This document shows positions 28,766-40,399 of a DNA stretch of 64,000 nucleotides, piece after piece. The notes under the pieces were generated by a model that did not search any database, was not told where the DNA came from, and was given only the letters and a program-made list of their open reading frames with translations. The translations under genes were made by a program, and so were the position numbers. How positions within the stretch are numbered: the first letter of the stretch is position 1; each line of letters opens with the position of its first letter. Source of the stretch: Zopfochytrium polystomum (taxonomy: Eukaryota; Chytridiomycota; Chytridiomycetes; Chytridiales; Chytridiaceae); the NCBI GenBank assembly GCA_025765615.1, contig JAIVFJ010000067.1:186001-250000 (forward strand), given 5' to 3'.

Positions 28766-31700
28766 TCACTTTTTCACTTGAGACTTGTTCTTGGCAGCGC
28801 TTTGCTTCGACTCAGTGGCGTCCTCTGGGCTGCCAAACAACAGTGCACGTATCTCCGCAGCGTGCTCTGGCGCCGAGGTGGTAATCTTGACAGAAAAATG
28901 TTTGGTCGTCACCACAACCTCGCGGTCACTCTCCGGATTCCTCCCCTGCCCTCCTACCGCGCCTCCTTCTCCGCCATCGCCGCCTAGGACGTCACCCTCT
29001 GCGCCTGGATTCGATGCCGCTCCGGCGGAAGCCGACATTGTGGAGCTGGCTTCGAGAATGAGGTTCGTGATGTTGAAGGCCTGAACGGCGTAGGAGGATA
29101 TTTCGGAGAATGTTATTGTCGTCTGGCCCCGTCGACGGTGGAGAATCATATCGGCCTTTTTGGCCTCGGACCAACCCAAGATACCACGTGTTTGGAAGAA
29201 GACGACACCCTGTGGTGGTTGGTATTTGTTTAATGTGTTTGAGTCTGTTAGAGCATGTAAACAACCTTCCCATTGTTTGACTTACAAGACTAAGAACCTC
29301 CAGGATAGGTGCGTCGGTGGACGCAAATGTGTGGTCTGAGCGGATGCCTGACTTGATTATCTGCATGTCTTCTTTTTCTTTAGACAGCTCCCCGAAAGCT
29401 ACGTGGATCATTGACGGAATAAAGATCACGAGAAGGGTTCCAAACGCAATTGCGAACGAGAAAAGTGCCTGAACACATCGTTTGTCGAATAAGGTGGACC
29501 GGTGAAAAAGCAGTCGGGGATTAAAAATGGCACTTTAAAAGGACGTGGATGGGAACACATTACCCTTAGAATCCGAGGGAGCATCGTGTTTGGTGACAAA
29601 AAAGGTATCACAATGATGGTAATCCCAGCAAGTACTGCAATCTATAAATGGTGTAAGAAGAAGCAATCGATTTGTCTCGAGAGAAGGTTGTCGGATTTGA
29701 CAGATACACGCTTGGCAAACGAGTTGTAAGAGAGTCACCTTGCACAGAACATCGAGCATCTTCACTTCGTGCTCTTTCTTGAGGCTGTGGGAGAGGTAAA
29801 CGCAAGCAAGACCAATGACACCGTCCAAAGCATAGAAGGCATAGGTCATGGCGTTCCCTGTCTGCTCGTCAAGAGTGTTGCAACGCTTCATTTGAAGAAG
29901 TAAGTTAGTTACATAATTGTAATTAGTGCTCAACCAGGACTTCGTGAGAAGGTCAACGACTCAATCGAATGGTGCTTACATAAAAGTACTCAAACTTTGA
30001 GATGTTGACTAGTTCCATGTAAGGCTGAGCCTTTTTTGACCATACAATGGCGAAAATAAGATTGAGCACTAGAGGTGGTCCAACAGCGGCGATGACCCAA
30101 GCTCCCCCAACGCCACGAGCCCTCTCAAATTGATTTTCAAGACACCTCGAAAGGTGGAAGAGGCGAGCAAATATAGCGCCATAGACGAGTGCGAAGCCTG
30201 CAGGGAGGAGAAAACGCTGAACCTGGCAAGTGGCTTCGGACTCACGCCCAGCCCACAGCTTAATGGAGACAAAGACGAGGACCGTTCCAGCCACGACACA
30301 GAGTGCAAACAGAGGTGTCGCGGCGGACTTCTTTCGAAGAGTTAACTCCAGGCCGTAGATAATTGCTGAGAGGCCCGACATTACGAGACCGATAATTTCG
30401 AGAGCAAAGAGAAGGATGGAGAGCGCCGAGGGGTCCTCGATGATACGTTCTAACAACCACAAATCAATCTGGTGCGGTAGGACGAAAAGTTTTAACGGCA
30501 ATCACCAGTTGGTACAATGGGAGTGGATCCATCGTTTGGTGGAATGGCTCCTCCGCCACTAAACACGGGCGCGGCCAGAACAGAAAAAGTCTTTGCGGAA
30601 GGATCCGTCATTGCAAAGGCTTCCCAGATAATTCAGTGTCTTAGTATGCCCACTTAAAAAATTTACCGTAGGTCTGGTCGATCATGCTAATATCAGTTGC
30701 CATAACGCTGTTGTTCACAGAAATGAAAAGCATGGGGCTGTTGATTTGTGGGGAGTCGAAGCATTAGTTTGGAGGGATCTATCGCAGGCATCGTACGTTA
30801 TCATGTCTCCCGAATCGCTTATCGTGATGGTCGAAACAGTATATCCCGCAACCCCAGTTTTGGCAAAACTCGCAAGGCTTAGGGTGCTGGACGTTTGCGT
30901 TATATTTAAGAGGTCCAAGCTCGGATTTTTTGCGAGGACTTGATCAACGCCGTTGAGGAGTACATTAACACAGTCGTAACTTGCGCGCGCATACTTTGGT
31001 ACACTTCCATCGCTTAAAAGTGGATACTTGTTTGCATTGACGGCGTTGAGCTTTGTCCATCGTTGCGTGAATTCAGTGACGGGCTTTGAATTTCGTGCCA
31101 GCATGTTGTTCTTTAGGTAAATGTATCCCTGCAAGTCGTCAATCGCCGAGCCTCCATATCGATTTCGCTGGTCGTCAAGAGATGTGCCAACATAGGGAAG
31201 GCTCGTGCCGAGCCAAACGTACGTCGAACCGGTCAACCCGCGGTCGCTGATTCAACGACAAGAGACGCGTCGTTTGGGATTCGCAATTTAATAGGAGGCA
31301 TTCAAGTTTTGTTTAAAAGTAGTAATTGGCACCAAACCCTTTAAATTAAGCGAGTATTTACCGTGCAGCGTAATAGAAATCAGCCGTAAGGTTTCCGCCA
31401 GCAGCTATGATGAAGTACCTTTTGTTTGAGTCGGTTTAGTGTTTTGCAATTTAGAGAGGCGGGTTAATCATGCCAACCTCGTATCGGAGAGATCAAGAAC
31501 GCCAAGAGGGTAGGAATAGTCACGCGCGTTTTGCATCTCGGGAGTGATAATTAGCTTCGAAATGACTGATATGTTCGTTGTGCTTATAGCAAGAGAAATG
31601 TCGTCCCCATCTGTAAATGTCACCTAAGTGATACGATTCGCCAACGGGCTTACGTTCACTTACAAGACGAACTGAACGTGTCGGAGCCAACGATGATGGA

Positions 31701-32567
31701 TACTCGAGTAACATTCCAAACGGAAAATAATCGGACGAAATAAGCGCCGACAGCACTTGCGGGTTGGGTGCGAAAGAAGCTTCCAAAGTTGCTTTTGTCT
31801 GATAAACCGGGATCGTCTTGGGTTGAACCACAAAAAGGCACCTTCCACCAACAATGGGTTGGAGTGATCGAAATCAGTCATTTAAGGCAAGAACAATTGT
31901 GAACGAACTTTGTAGTAGGAAAGAATTTCCGCTGTAAAACTAGTGGAGAAGGTAAATGAAGGATCGACCACAGGTGATGTTAATACTTGCCTCGTTGTGT
32001 TGCTGAAGTAGTCACCAAAGGCAATCGCAGCTGCGGCGGGATAGGAATACGTTGTTAGCCGGCGCTAAAACATTGCGGAACTCACTGTTGTTCAGGGTGA
32101 CGGCTTTGATTGCCGCAACAGAAGAGTATCCACCAGAATCAACCAGTGTGTATTGAGTCGCAAACTTTGGGTCCCAGTTGTTGAAGCGGAGAATATTCAC
32201 GTTTGTGTTGGAAAGGACGTTCGGGTTGCTGTTCACGTCCTGGACTGCGAGCTGTGATTCGTTTTTGGTTGGAAATGCACTGTGGTCCAACAACATAGTG
32301 AGCTGCATTTACCTCTGCGGCTGCATCGTTCGCAATCACGTTTCCAGAGATTGATGTTGGATCGGTGGTGGTCGAATTTGAGTCTTTGAGCTCATATGGC
32401 AAAAAGAAACCGATATTGATATTGTTTTGTTTTGCTGCATTGGCTGGCAGAGATACGGAGAGGAGAACGGCCGCGCAAATCACGAATGCTGTTGTGAAGC
32501 TCGTCAGCAGGCGGCCGGCCAGGCTCTGCTGAAGTGCTCGCACTGATTGCGTTGAAGCGCAGGGCAT
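28766..32567 (-). CDS. Class C (GABA-B-like) GPCR, 15 exons, about 938 aa
   Basis: Predicted cell-surface receptor with a Venus-flytrap extracellular domain and seven membrane spans. All exons join in phase: 32567-32313, 32251-32086, 32030-31991, 31939-31909, 31841-31664, 31610-31478, 31418-31362, 31246-30797, 30737-30667, 30619-30506, 30449-29980, 29885-29739, 29641-29564, 29468-29286, 29209-28766. Intron 3 has a GC donor (GCAAGT). A signal peptide (LLTSFTTAFVICAAVLLSVS) precedes a periplasmic-binding-like ligand domain (about 50-480) with LAVQDVNSNPNVL, VPFCGSTQDDPGLSDKSNFG, FFRTQPASAVGAY and RVSIIVGSDTF, the typical ANF-receptor signature. The 7TM part spans about 500-760 (IIGLVMSGLSAIIYGLEL, AALFS-type last helices). 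The tail is Gly/Glu-rich, ending KSQVKK. Ligand unknown. It is divergent from the hypothetical ORF at 32980. Family-level call is firm; exact exon ends were deduced by eye. Confidence 0.88.
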
Positions 32568-32979
32568 CTCCGCCTGGAGTTGCAGCTCTCGATATTAATA
32601 CCTATCTTTTATCCTCCCTCTTTTCTCTTCTACTTCGTTCTCTTTTTTACCTTTCTTCCTGTTGCCCTTTCTCTCTCTCTTCCTCGCCCACAAAAACTCG
32701 CGAAACACCAGAAGGGTGGCTGGCGCGGGATCGGCTGGGGCAGGGTATTGGGGGGAGGAGAAGGGGGGCCGGTTCGGCGTTTGTTTCTTTCTGTTGCTGG
32801 GCTGAATTGTCTCGTTGTGTGGTCCCTGCTCTGTTTGTCTGACTGTCTGTCTCGCTGTCTGCCTGCCTGTCCACTACAATTTTCGCAAAACCTGTACCTG
32901 TGCCTCTTCCCCACCAACGCGTCGCGAAAACGGCGACCGTCTCCCCCGCGCCCCAGTCCGCCGCGCCCGCACGTTCCCG

Positions 32980-34374
32980 ATGCCGCTTGCACAGCCCGCA
33001 TTGAGGAATCATAGCCCAACCGTTCGAGGAGAAGGAGAAGCTGGTGGCGGAGGAGGGGAACACGAAGGCATCCCCATCACTATCGCTGTCGGGGGTCAAC
33101 CCGGTCCACCCCGCAGTCATGCAAGAAACGAGCAGCCAGTGGGGGAGCAGCGACCCGGGGAGAGCGTCGTCGATCAACCGCCCCCAGTTGGCGAGCCCAA
33201 CCAAGCACAGCACCGTCATGCTGCAGAGAACGATAAGTCACTCGCCCTGCAAGACCAACAGCGGTTACAAAGAACTGGTGTTGCTACCATCCCTGTCACA
33301 ACATTAGCCGCGCCCACGAAAGCAGCAAAAAGCGCCGCAAAGAGCTCCAACGGCACACCCCCACGCGAAAGTTACATCCGACCCCTTGTCCCTTGCCTTC
33401 CTCCCTCGTCTCCCGTCAAAGCGGCCTGGGAAGCCCACCAAGCAGCTCGGCGCGACGTGCGGGATCTCCTCTCCGCCAGCGCCGCAGCCACAGCCACCGT
33501 CTCCGCGACTCCGGCAGCGGCGGCGGCGGCTTCCGCCGCCACGGCTGTCCTCGGCGTCGCCTGGATCACTGACTCGCCGGACCTCGGTCCGGATTTCGAG
33601 CGCGCATGGCGGCGGCGATGGCGCGCCACGCTTGAGGCGGAGGCCGCGGCCACGGTGGCCGCTGCCGCCGCTGCTACCAACCCTCGCGGAAAACCAAAGC
33701 TGGCCGCCAAAGGAACTGTCCTGCTCGGCGGAGAGCTGGGAAGCAGAGGCGCAAATTTGCGGCCCATAACAGCGATGACACAAACAATCAGCGCAACGAT
33801 CGCATCACCGGGGACTAGTGCCGCCGTCGTTCACGACGCCGCTGGTTGCGGTTTGGCCAACGACGAAGGCGTCGTTGTCGCCACCGCCACCGGGGACCTT
33901 GCTGGGGACCGTCGCTCCTCTTCTCTTTCCCCGCAAAACTTGCAGCAGTCGCCAACGCACCAATACCTGTACTGGGAGACCCCTCCACCCTTGATACCGA
34001 TTCCCTTCGACAGCTGCCACAGCGGAGACATAATGTTGAGACTGGGTACGGGCAGCGGAAATGGGATGCGCGTCGCAAGAGAGAGATTGGACAACCGCAG
34101 TCCCATTGGAACGATGGCCGTTGGCTGTCTCGAAAACATGACATCCGAAATGGTTCTGGACGAAAAACTAGCAAGAGGGGATGCTGATATCGAAAGCGCC
34201 ATCGACGCTGTGCAAAAGAAATCAGACTCTGCAAACTTTGGAGTGACGTGCGGTACGGCTCCAGTCGCTCAAGAAAGCACAGAACCTCCCCTCATCGTGC
34301 CACCGAGTTCGACCGACCTGGCTGGCAGCGAACCTCTGCCTTTCACTTCCAACGAGACGGTTTTTGTCGCTTAA
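32980..34374 (+). CDS. Hypothetical Ala/Arg-rich protein (about 464 aa)
   Basis: An uninterrupted GC-rich frame, open from 32815; the Met at 32980 (MPLAQPALRNHSPTVR) is a better start because the upstream part is Cys-rich translation of a C/T-rich promoter-like stretch. The protein is low-complexity: Gly-rich near residue 20, long Ala runs around 170-280, and a more ordinary C-terminal third (TGSGNGMRVARERLDNRSPI, MTSEMVLDEKLARGDADIES). No signal peptide, membrane span or known domain is visible. GC content is clearly above the surroundings, and a competing 159-codon minus frame overlaps it, so the ORF could be fortuitous. It is head-to-head with the class C GPCR, about 410 bp apart. Function unknown. 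Confidence 0.45.
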   Translation: MPLAQPALRNHSPTVRGEGEAGGGGGEHEGIPITIAVGGQPGPPRSHARNEQPVGEQRPGESVVDQPPPVGEPNQAQHRHAAENDKSLALQDQQRLQRTGVATIPVTTLAAPTKAAKSAAKSSNGTPPRESYIRPLVPCLPPSSPVKAAWEAHQAARRDVRDLLSASAAATATVSATPAAAAAASAATAVLGVAWITDSPDLGPDFERAWRRRWRATLEAEAAATVAAAAAATNPRGKPKLAAKGTVLLGGELGSRGANLRPITAMTQTISATIASPGTSAAVVHDAAGCGLANDEGVVVATATGDLAGDRRSSSLSPQNLQQSPTHQYLYWETPPPLIPIPFDSCHSGDIMLRLGTGSGNGMRVARERLDNRSPIGTMAVGCLENMTSEMVLDEKLARGDADIESAIDAVQKKSDSANFGVTCGTAPVAQESTEPPLIVPPSSTDLAGSEPLPFTSNETVFVA

Positions 34375-34910
34375 ATATCTGCCCGTCGAACGAAACACCC
34401 ACTGCCATTGTACCTCTGTTTGACTTGTGGGACTTGCTTGATGTCCTGCTGTTGAGGTTTGACTGTGGGGAGCGTTAACACTTTCGGTATCACGTTTCCT
34501 ACTCGTTGTTGAACTTGTTTCAGCCAAGCACTGAGTGCAGGAGGTGATAGCCATCGGCGGGAAATTGAAAAGAACCGCTTGAACCCCAAGAAAATCAGGG
34601 GTTAGATAGGAAAAGCACATAAAAGATAGAAAGGTCCCACACGAAAACACAAATAGAAGGTCGTGCGGGGTACTGGTTTCCTTGCCACATGTACATAAGA
34701 ACCCAAAAAGAGGCAAGCGTAAGCGCCTCGGACTGGAGGGACAAAAAAAAAAAAAAAAAAAAAGAAAGAAAGAAATTGGAGCCCTTTTGCTTCTACCTAA
34801 AAGAGAAAAATAAGAAGAAGACGAACGAAGGAATTTAGAGCAAAATGCGAAGTGAAAGGCCAGCCAACCATGGAACACCAAAGGAGGCGTCAATACACCG
34901 TAAAGTCCGG

Positions 34911-37745
34911 CTACTGATAATTGCGCTGATATGCAGAATTGCCGTACCCATCGTACTGCGACTGCGGTTGCTGGTCAGCGTAGCCTTGCCCCATGCCGCC
35001 GCCAGCGCTGAACGATACTGACTGGCTTTGCTGGTAGCCCACATTCTGAGGTTGGTTCATTACCATCTGGTGCTGATTGGTGAGCTGGGTGCTTGACAGT
35101 GGAACTGTTCCGCCATTGCCGCTTCCACCCCCGTAGGATTGCGAGTACAGTGTGTGGACGGGTGGTTGCTGGGAAAAGTTCTGTTGTTGTGGCTGCTGTT
35201 GCTGGGAAAACCCATGGAGGCGATAGTCAGACGAGGCTACCGCGTTGCTCGAGAAGGGTGGTGACCTGTTCGCTGAGTTTCCGTAACTATTCATGAAGGC
35301 AGCAGTTGACGCCCCAGACGCTGTTGAAGGCGCAGTCGACGACGACTGAGTGTCCATATAGGTCGAGCCGGCAGAGGTAGCAAAAGGGCTGTGCGGGGGG
35401 TACTGTTGCTGGCTACCAGTGCCATACGGTGCCCACCGGGCAGGTGAATAGTGCTGCTCCTGTTGCTGTATTGCAGTCGAAGAGACAGACACATCGCGCT
35501 GCAACAGTGTGGCGGGTGGAGCCTTCGGGCGGCGCGTGCAGACGGCAATCCAATCTTTGATGATTTGCATGTTCACTCCGAAGATGAGGAAAGTCCAGAC
35601 ACCGAACGCAGACGTGATGACGTTGGAGTAGATAAGCAGGTTGAATGAGGGGAGGTGTGGAGCAGCAATCGTGCGTGCGCAGTAATCCTGGACAGCACCA
35701 AGATTGGTCGCAGTGGCGTTTGACACTATGCAGGCGGTCCAGTCGGTAACCCAGTCAGTGTTGGCTGTTTGCCGCGAAAGCGAGTCGGTATAGATGAAAT
35801 AGACCAAGTATGTCAAAATGAACACTAGACCAAGTAGCATGGCTCGCCAGTTCATGCGGAGCAAGATCAAAATCTGGCGGCGAACGCTGATAGGCTTTGT
35901 AGTTGAATTGGAAACAGGGTGGCTGTGCACAGACGTTTGGTTCGAAGAGCCTGTGGAGCCCGACTTGCTTGCGACATGCTTTCGGACCATGTACAATATG
36001 TAAAGCATCGTGGCCGTATTTATGAAAAAGGCTGGGACGGCGATAATACCATCTGGTAGGAAAAAGAGTCCATTGACCTTATCGGTTATGATGCAAGCGA
36101 GGCCACTGGAGGCGTCCACCGTAGACAGAACGAAAGGTAACGCTGTCAGTGCAACGGGGACGCCCCAACAGACAATAATGCCGGCCGGTTTGTACCGTTG
36201 AAGAACGACAGAACGCCAAACAATGGTGGTATGGAGGTTCAGGATCTATTTCCCAAAAACAAACAAATTAGTTCATCAGCGAGACGAAGTGACAGGGAAG
36301 TGTCTTTTTTTATCTGCCGCAAAAAGGGAGGCGCTCACAAATTGCGTATTGGGAGCATGATAACAAAAAAAAGGAAACAGTCCACTTACCATGTAGCCGG
36401 CCCAGAAGACAGCGGCATGAACCATGTACATAAGTAAAGCAGCCTGGATGCGACAAAGCACGTTGTTACTACTGGTGGCGACCGTTACATCGTCTTTGCA
36501 GAGAACACGTTTCGGGTTGCCGACGAGGAACAGATTGGCCGCTTGCCACAGGAAAACGGCCATACTGAAGTGCAGAACAATGTCCCCTGGGTGAGTGCGT
36601 CGACCAGGGAGGATGCACCAAGACATGACCACTAGGCCCATCAGTACCGTGGACACAACGTTCAGAATGAGACCAACGTTGAGGGCTTCATTGAACTGGT
36701 CCTGAGGGTAAAGGTAGTTCTGAATTGGGCAAGGAATGCAGCATCCCGTCGTACTGTCGCAGTTAAAGAGGCTGCTGAAGTCACTTTGCGTTGAAGGAAT
36801 GAAAAACGCAGGGCAGGTAGTCAAACGTGGCGCTGTTCCGGTCGAGAATCAGGTTAGTTGGAGAGAGTTCAATCGCATTCACTGTACCATTTCCACTGGA
36901 TGTGCCGTTTCCAGCAGCAGCCGCGGCGGCCGTAATAGCCGGCGGGGTGTAGCAGTCAGTGGTTGGGTACTTCTCCGGGTCTTCATCCGATATTGTCGTG
37001 CAGTTTTTCACGGCATCTTGGAGTGTTTGGAGAAGCCCGAACTTCGTGAAAATTGAAGTGCAGATGCTGTAGGCGGTGGAACAGGCATTCAGGCACGGCT
37101 GCTGAACTTTGGCTGGAGAGGATGTACTAATTAGAGTGGGACGATTGAGTGACAGTAGTGTCCCCCGCGAATACCTGTGCCGCATTTTGGAAAGCCGATG
37201 GAGCATGTCAGAGCAACAAGGGCGTTGTAGCACGGCTCGTCTGCTGCTTTGAATATGGTGAGCTGCGAGAGAGTGATGTTGAGAGTTTTGTCGACTGAAG
37301 CCTGCGCGGTTTGTGGGATGGCGACTTGGTAGTTCATGATAGAAGAAGGGCAAGCAGAGCCGCTATAAGGGGCCTCTGCGCAGGTTGAGCCTTGGGTCAA
37401 GGTCTGTGCCCTGGACTCCGCGCAAAACAGAATCACAAGGAATATTCCGGCTGCAACAGGGAGCCAGCAGCGACCTGTCCTTAAACTGCGGATGACTGGT
37501 TTCCTTGTTTCCAGTGCCCACCGTTGTGGCTGGGATTGATGCCGCAGTGCCTGAGTGTCGTGCAGCTGGCGGCGACTGCTGTGGGCCCACTGACGAGGAT
37601 GATGATCGTGACTCCCGGCTGGCGAGATCGGGGATGGACTTGCGTAGGCGTTGTCGACGGCGCGCGGTGTGGTGGGCGGGGTGGGCGGCGACAGGGCTTG
37701 CGTTCTCCCGCCGAGGAGGGGGGCGGCGCTCTCAAGGACCTGCAT
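34911..37745 (-). CDS. Frizzled/Smoothened-like 7TM receptor 1 (about 857 aa)
   Basis: Class F-type receptor predicted at the plasma membrane. Four exons in phase: 37745-37175, 37112-36888, 36832-36390, 36245-34911. An unusual 90-residue Pro/Ser-rich N-terminus precedes the hydrophobic signal/anchor PVAAGIFLVILFCAESRA (about 96-113). A Cys-rich Frizzled-like extracellular domain follows (GSTCAEAPYSGSACPSS, PCYNALVALTCSIGFPKC, QQPCLNACSTAYSICTS). Next come a Cys-rich neck (GCCIPCPIQNYLYP) and seven TM segments with the family blocks LPGRRTHPGDIVLHFS, GNPKRVLC, FWAGYM-ILNLHTTIVW, and RRQILILLRMNWRAMLLG. The C-terminal tail (about 220 residues) is Gln/Ser/Gly/Tyr-rich. The first intron sits at the same Cys-rich-domain position (phase 1) as in the other two receptors of the window. 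It is divergently transcribed from receptor 2, 575 bp apart. Ligand and coupling unknown. Confidence 0.88.
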
Positions 37746-38227
37746 GTTGTTGTTGGGCCTCGCTGCTGGCTGGCTCGCTGGCTCAGCGCGACAACCAAAA
37801 TATCCGTAGTTGACGGCTCAAAAGCAGAGTTGAAAAATAGAAAAACTTCTCTTTTTCGATTCCTACATTATTTTTTTCCTCTTTTGTACAACGAACATGC
37901 GAGGAATGTCTGTCTGTCTGTCATTGGCTGCCCATGGAATCGTCTGTCTTCCGATTCGTCGTTTGAAATTAAGCTGATTGGCTGTCTTCTCACACCCTGA
38001 GGATGCCGCTTGTCTCTCCGAAATTGTCTGGCTGGGTTGGACTCTAGATTGCGAATGGAGAGACAGATTTTATCACTTTCTTGAGTGGCGATGGACCGAA
38101 AAAGGAAGGAAGGCAAAAAGAAAGCTAAAAATAGGAATGAAGTGAGGCGGAGGGGGAAAATTTTTTTCTTTCTTCCCCACAAAGAAATAAACAATTTTGT
38201 TCCTCTGCTCCACAACGCTGAAAGTGA

Positions 38228-38230
<3 letters not shown>

Positions 38231-38276
<46 letters not shown>
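38231..38276. repeat. (GA)n microsatellite between divergent Frizzled-like genes
   Basis: About 46 bp of uninterrupted GA dinucleotides, 45 bp before the start codon of receptor 2. Similar GA/CT tracts precede receptor 3 (51672-51776). It lies in the shared intergenic promoter region of receptors 1 and 2. Confidence 0.9.
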
Positions 38277-38278
<2 letters not shown>

Positions 38279-38320
38279 CCCATGTACATACACGTGAGAC
38301 AAAAACATAAGAAACAAGCA

Positions 38321-40399
38321 ATGAGTCTGGTGATGAGGAAGGCAGTGGCTGCCGCATCGCTGGCGTCCGTCGTCCTTTCCTGCTATCCCTCGGCGGCGTC
38401 CACTGCGTTTGCTCGACGGTCCGATCTGGTCGGAGCTTATGGAGGAGGCGCCGCAGCGAAGGAACAAGGCGGCGATCGCAGCCTCAACCTAGGATCACTC
38501 ATCAGCGTTTCGTCAGCGCTGGTTCAAGGCACGTCATGCACAGCGTCTGCCTACACTGGAACGCTGTGCCCCGCTTCCATCATGACGTATTCCACCTCTG
38601 TGACGGCAGATCAACAGGAAAGCGTCGAATCCGTTCTGTCCACAACTGTGGCCACCCTCGCGACGGTTAAAGACAGAGATCCCATATGCTACAATGATCT
38701 CCTGGCCCTAGCCTGTACCCAGGCGTTCCCTAACTGTGCGAACGGTGAGTGGTGCAACGTGTGGCGCTTCCACTCGGTGGGACCTCACTTGCATGCCATC
38801 TCTTGCGAAACACTGTCTCTAGTCTGCTGACTGCATTTCTCTGGACCACAGGAGTTACCCAATTGCCCTGCTTATCTGCCTGTTCAACTTCGTTGTCTGC
38901 GTGCACTGCGACCTTCGAATCAATCGGGCTGTTGTCGCTCTTGCAGACCAATTTGGCCAACTGCACTCAACTGAGGCAAGCGAAAGGGTGCCGTTGCTAC
39001 TTGATCTGATTTGTAGTTCGAAATTTGAAAAAACAGCTCCAGCAACACAGAAAAATACCCAACCACAGCATGCTACAATTCACCGGTCATTAAAGCTGCC
39101 TCCTCAAGCGGATCGACTTCGACTGGATCCAGTGAGTACTGCTTCCTGGTGCTTTGCCACGTCCAAACTCGAACTGATTTGTTCTCAGTCACCTGTCCTC
39201 GTTTCTTCAAACCCGCAACCAACTTGACAAACTACCAAACGTCCAATAATTGCGCGAAGAGCGGTTGCTGCGTGCCGTGTCCCGTACAAGACTACTTCTA
39301 CCCAGTCGGCTCGTTCAACAATGTGCTGACTATTTCGATCGTCCTTCATGCCATCTCTGCCGCGCTAATGGCGTACGTCGTTGTCTCATGGGCGGTTCTC
39401 CCGGGCCGCCGCACCCATCCTGGGGACATCGTCCTCCACTTTTGTGTCTGCATTACCCTGTGGATGGGCACCACTCTATTCACTATTGGAAACCCAAAGC
39501 GTATTCAGTGCTATGATGATATTACGGTTGCAACTGCCTCCAACAGTACCATATGCGGAGCAATGGCTGCTTGTCTCATGCTGTTTATCCACGGCGGTGT
39601 CTTTTGGGCAGGCTATATGATCTTCAACTTGCATGCTACGATTGTATGGCGCTCCTCTATTTTCGAGCGCTACAAACCGCTTGGCGTTGTTGTATGTTGG
39701 GGTGTACCTGGAATCCTGACATTTATTCCGTTTTTGATTGATCACGTGGACGCCTCTACGGGGTTGAATTGTTTGATCGGTCCACAACACGCCAACGCCT
39801 TATTCTTTGGAGCCGACGCGGTTATTGTCATACCTGCATTCTTCATCAACTTCGCCACTATGATCCACATCATGATGGTTACACGAAACAATGCATCATC
39901 CACTGCATCTGGAGGTATTTCGTCGAACGGCGCTTACGGTGGCCCGAACTCTATTCCGAAGCCGTTGTCAGCTCGCCGTCAAATTCTTATCCTCCTCAAA
40001 CTGAACTGGCGTGCTATGCTTTTAGGTCTAGTCTTCATCCTCGTATATGTCACGTACTTCGTGTTCTTCAACGTCGTTGTCTTGCCAACATCCAACACTA
40101 ATAGCGACACGCCGTGGATTCAGTCATGGTCTCAATGTGTCCTGACAGCTACATCGACGGACAACGCAGTGGTACAGAACGACTGCGCCAATAAGCACTC
40201 TGCTGACTTACCCTCATTCGGAGTGCTTGTGCTTGCCAACATGATCACAAGTTCGGTTGGAATCTTCACCTTCTTCATATTCGGCTTCAATATGCAACTC
40301 CTATACGACTGGGCAGCGATTTGCGTTGGATCGAGGCGAACAAGGATGGGCAGTGGCGAATTTGAAATGAAGGTGCAGAATGACGCAGAGTGGCGCTAG
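38321..40399 (+). CDS. Frizzled/Smoothened-like 7TM receptor 2 (about 621 aa)
   Basis: Same family as the neighbouring receptor 1. Four exons in phase: 38321-38744, 38852-38987, 39037-39131, 39189-40399. The start chosen (MSLVMRKAVAAASLASVVLS) gives a clean signal peptide; in-frame Mets at 38276 and 38282 would put a polar segment before it. The Cys-rich domain (QGTSCTASAYTGTLCPASI, CYNDLLALACTQAFPNC, LPCLSACSTSLSAC) is followed by EKYPTTACYNSP, which closely matches receptor 1 (EKYPTTDCYTPP) and supports the third exon. Then a Cys-rich neck (GCCVPCPVQDYFYP) and seven TM segments with LPGRRTHPGDIVLHFC, GNPKRIQC, GYMIFNLHATIVWRSSIFER and RRQILILLKLNWRAMLLG. The cytoplasmic tail is short, unlike receptors 1 and 3. 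Ligand unknown. Confidence 0.9.

Noticed and set aside
33304..33783. 159-codon minus-strand ORF opposite the Ala-rich ORF
   Set aside because: High GC content reduces stop frequency in several frames; no recognisable features.
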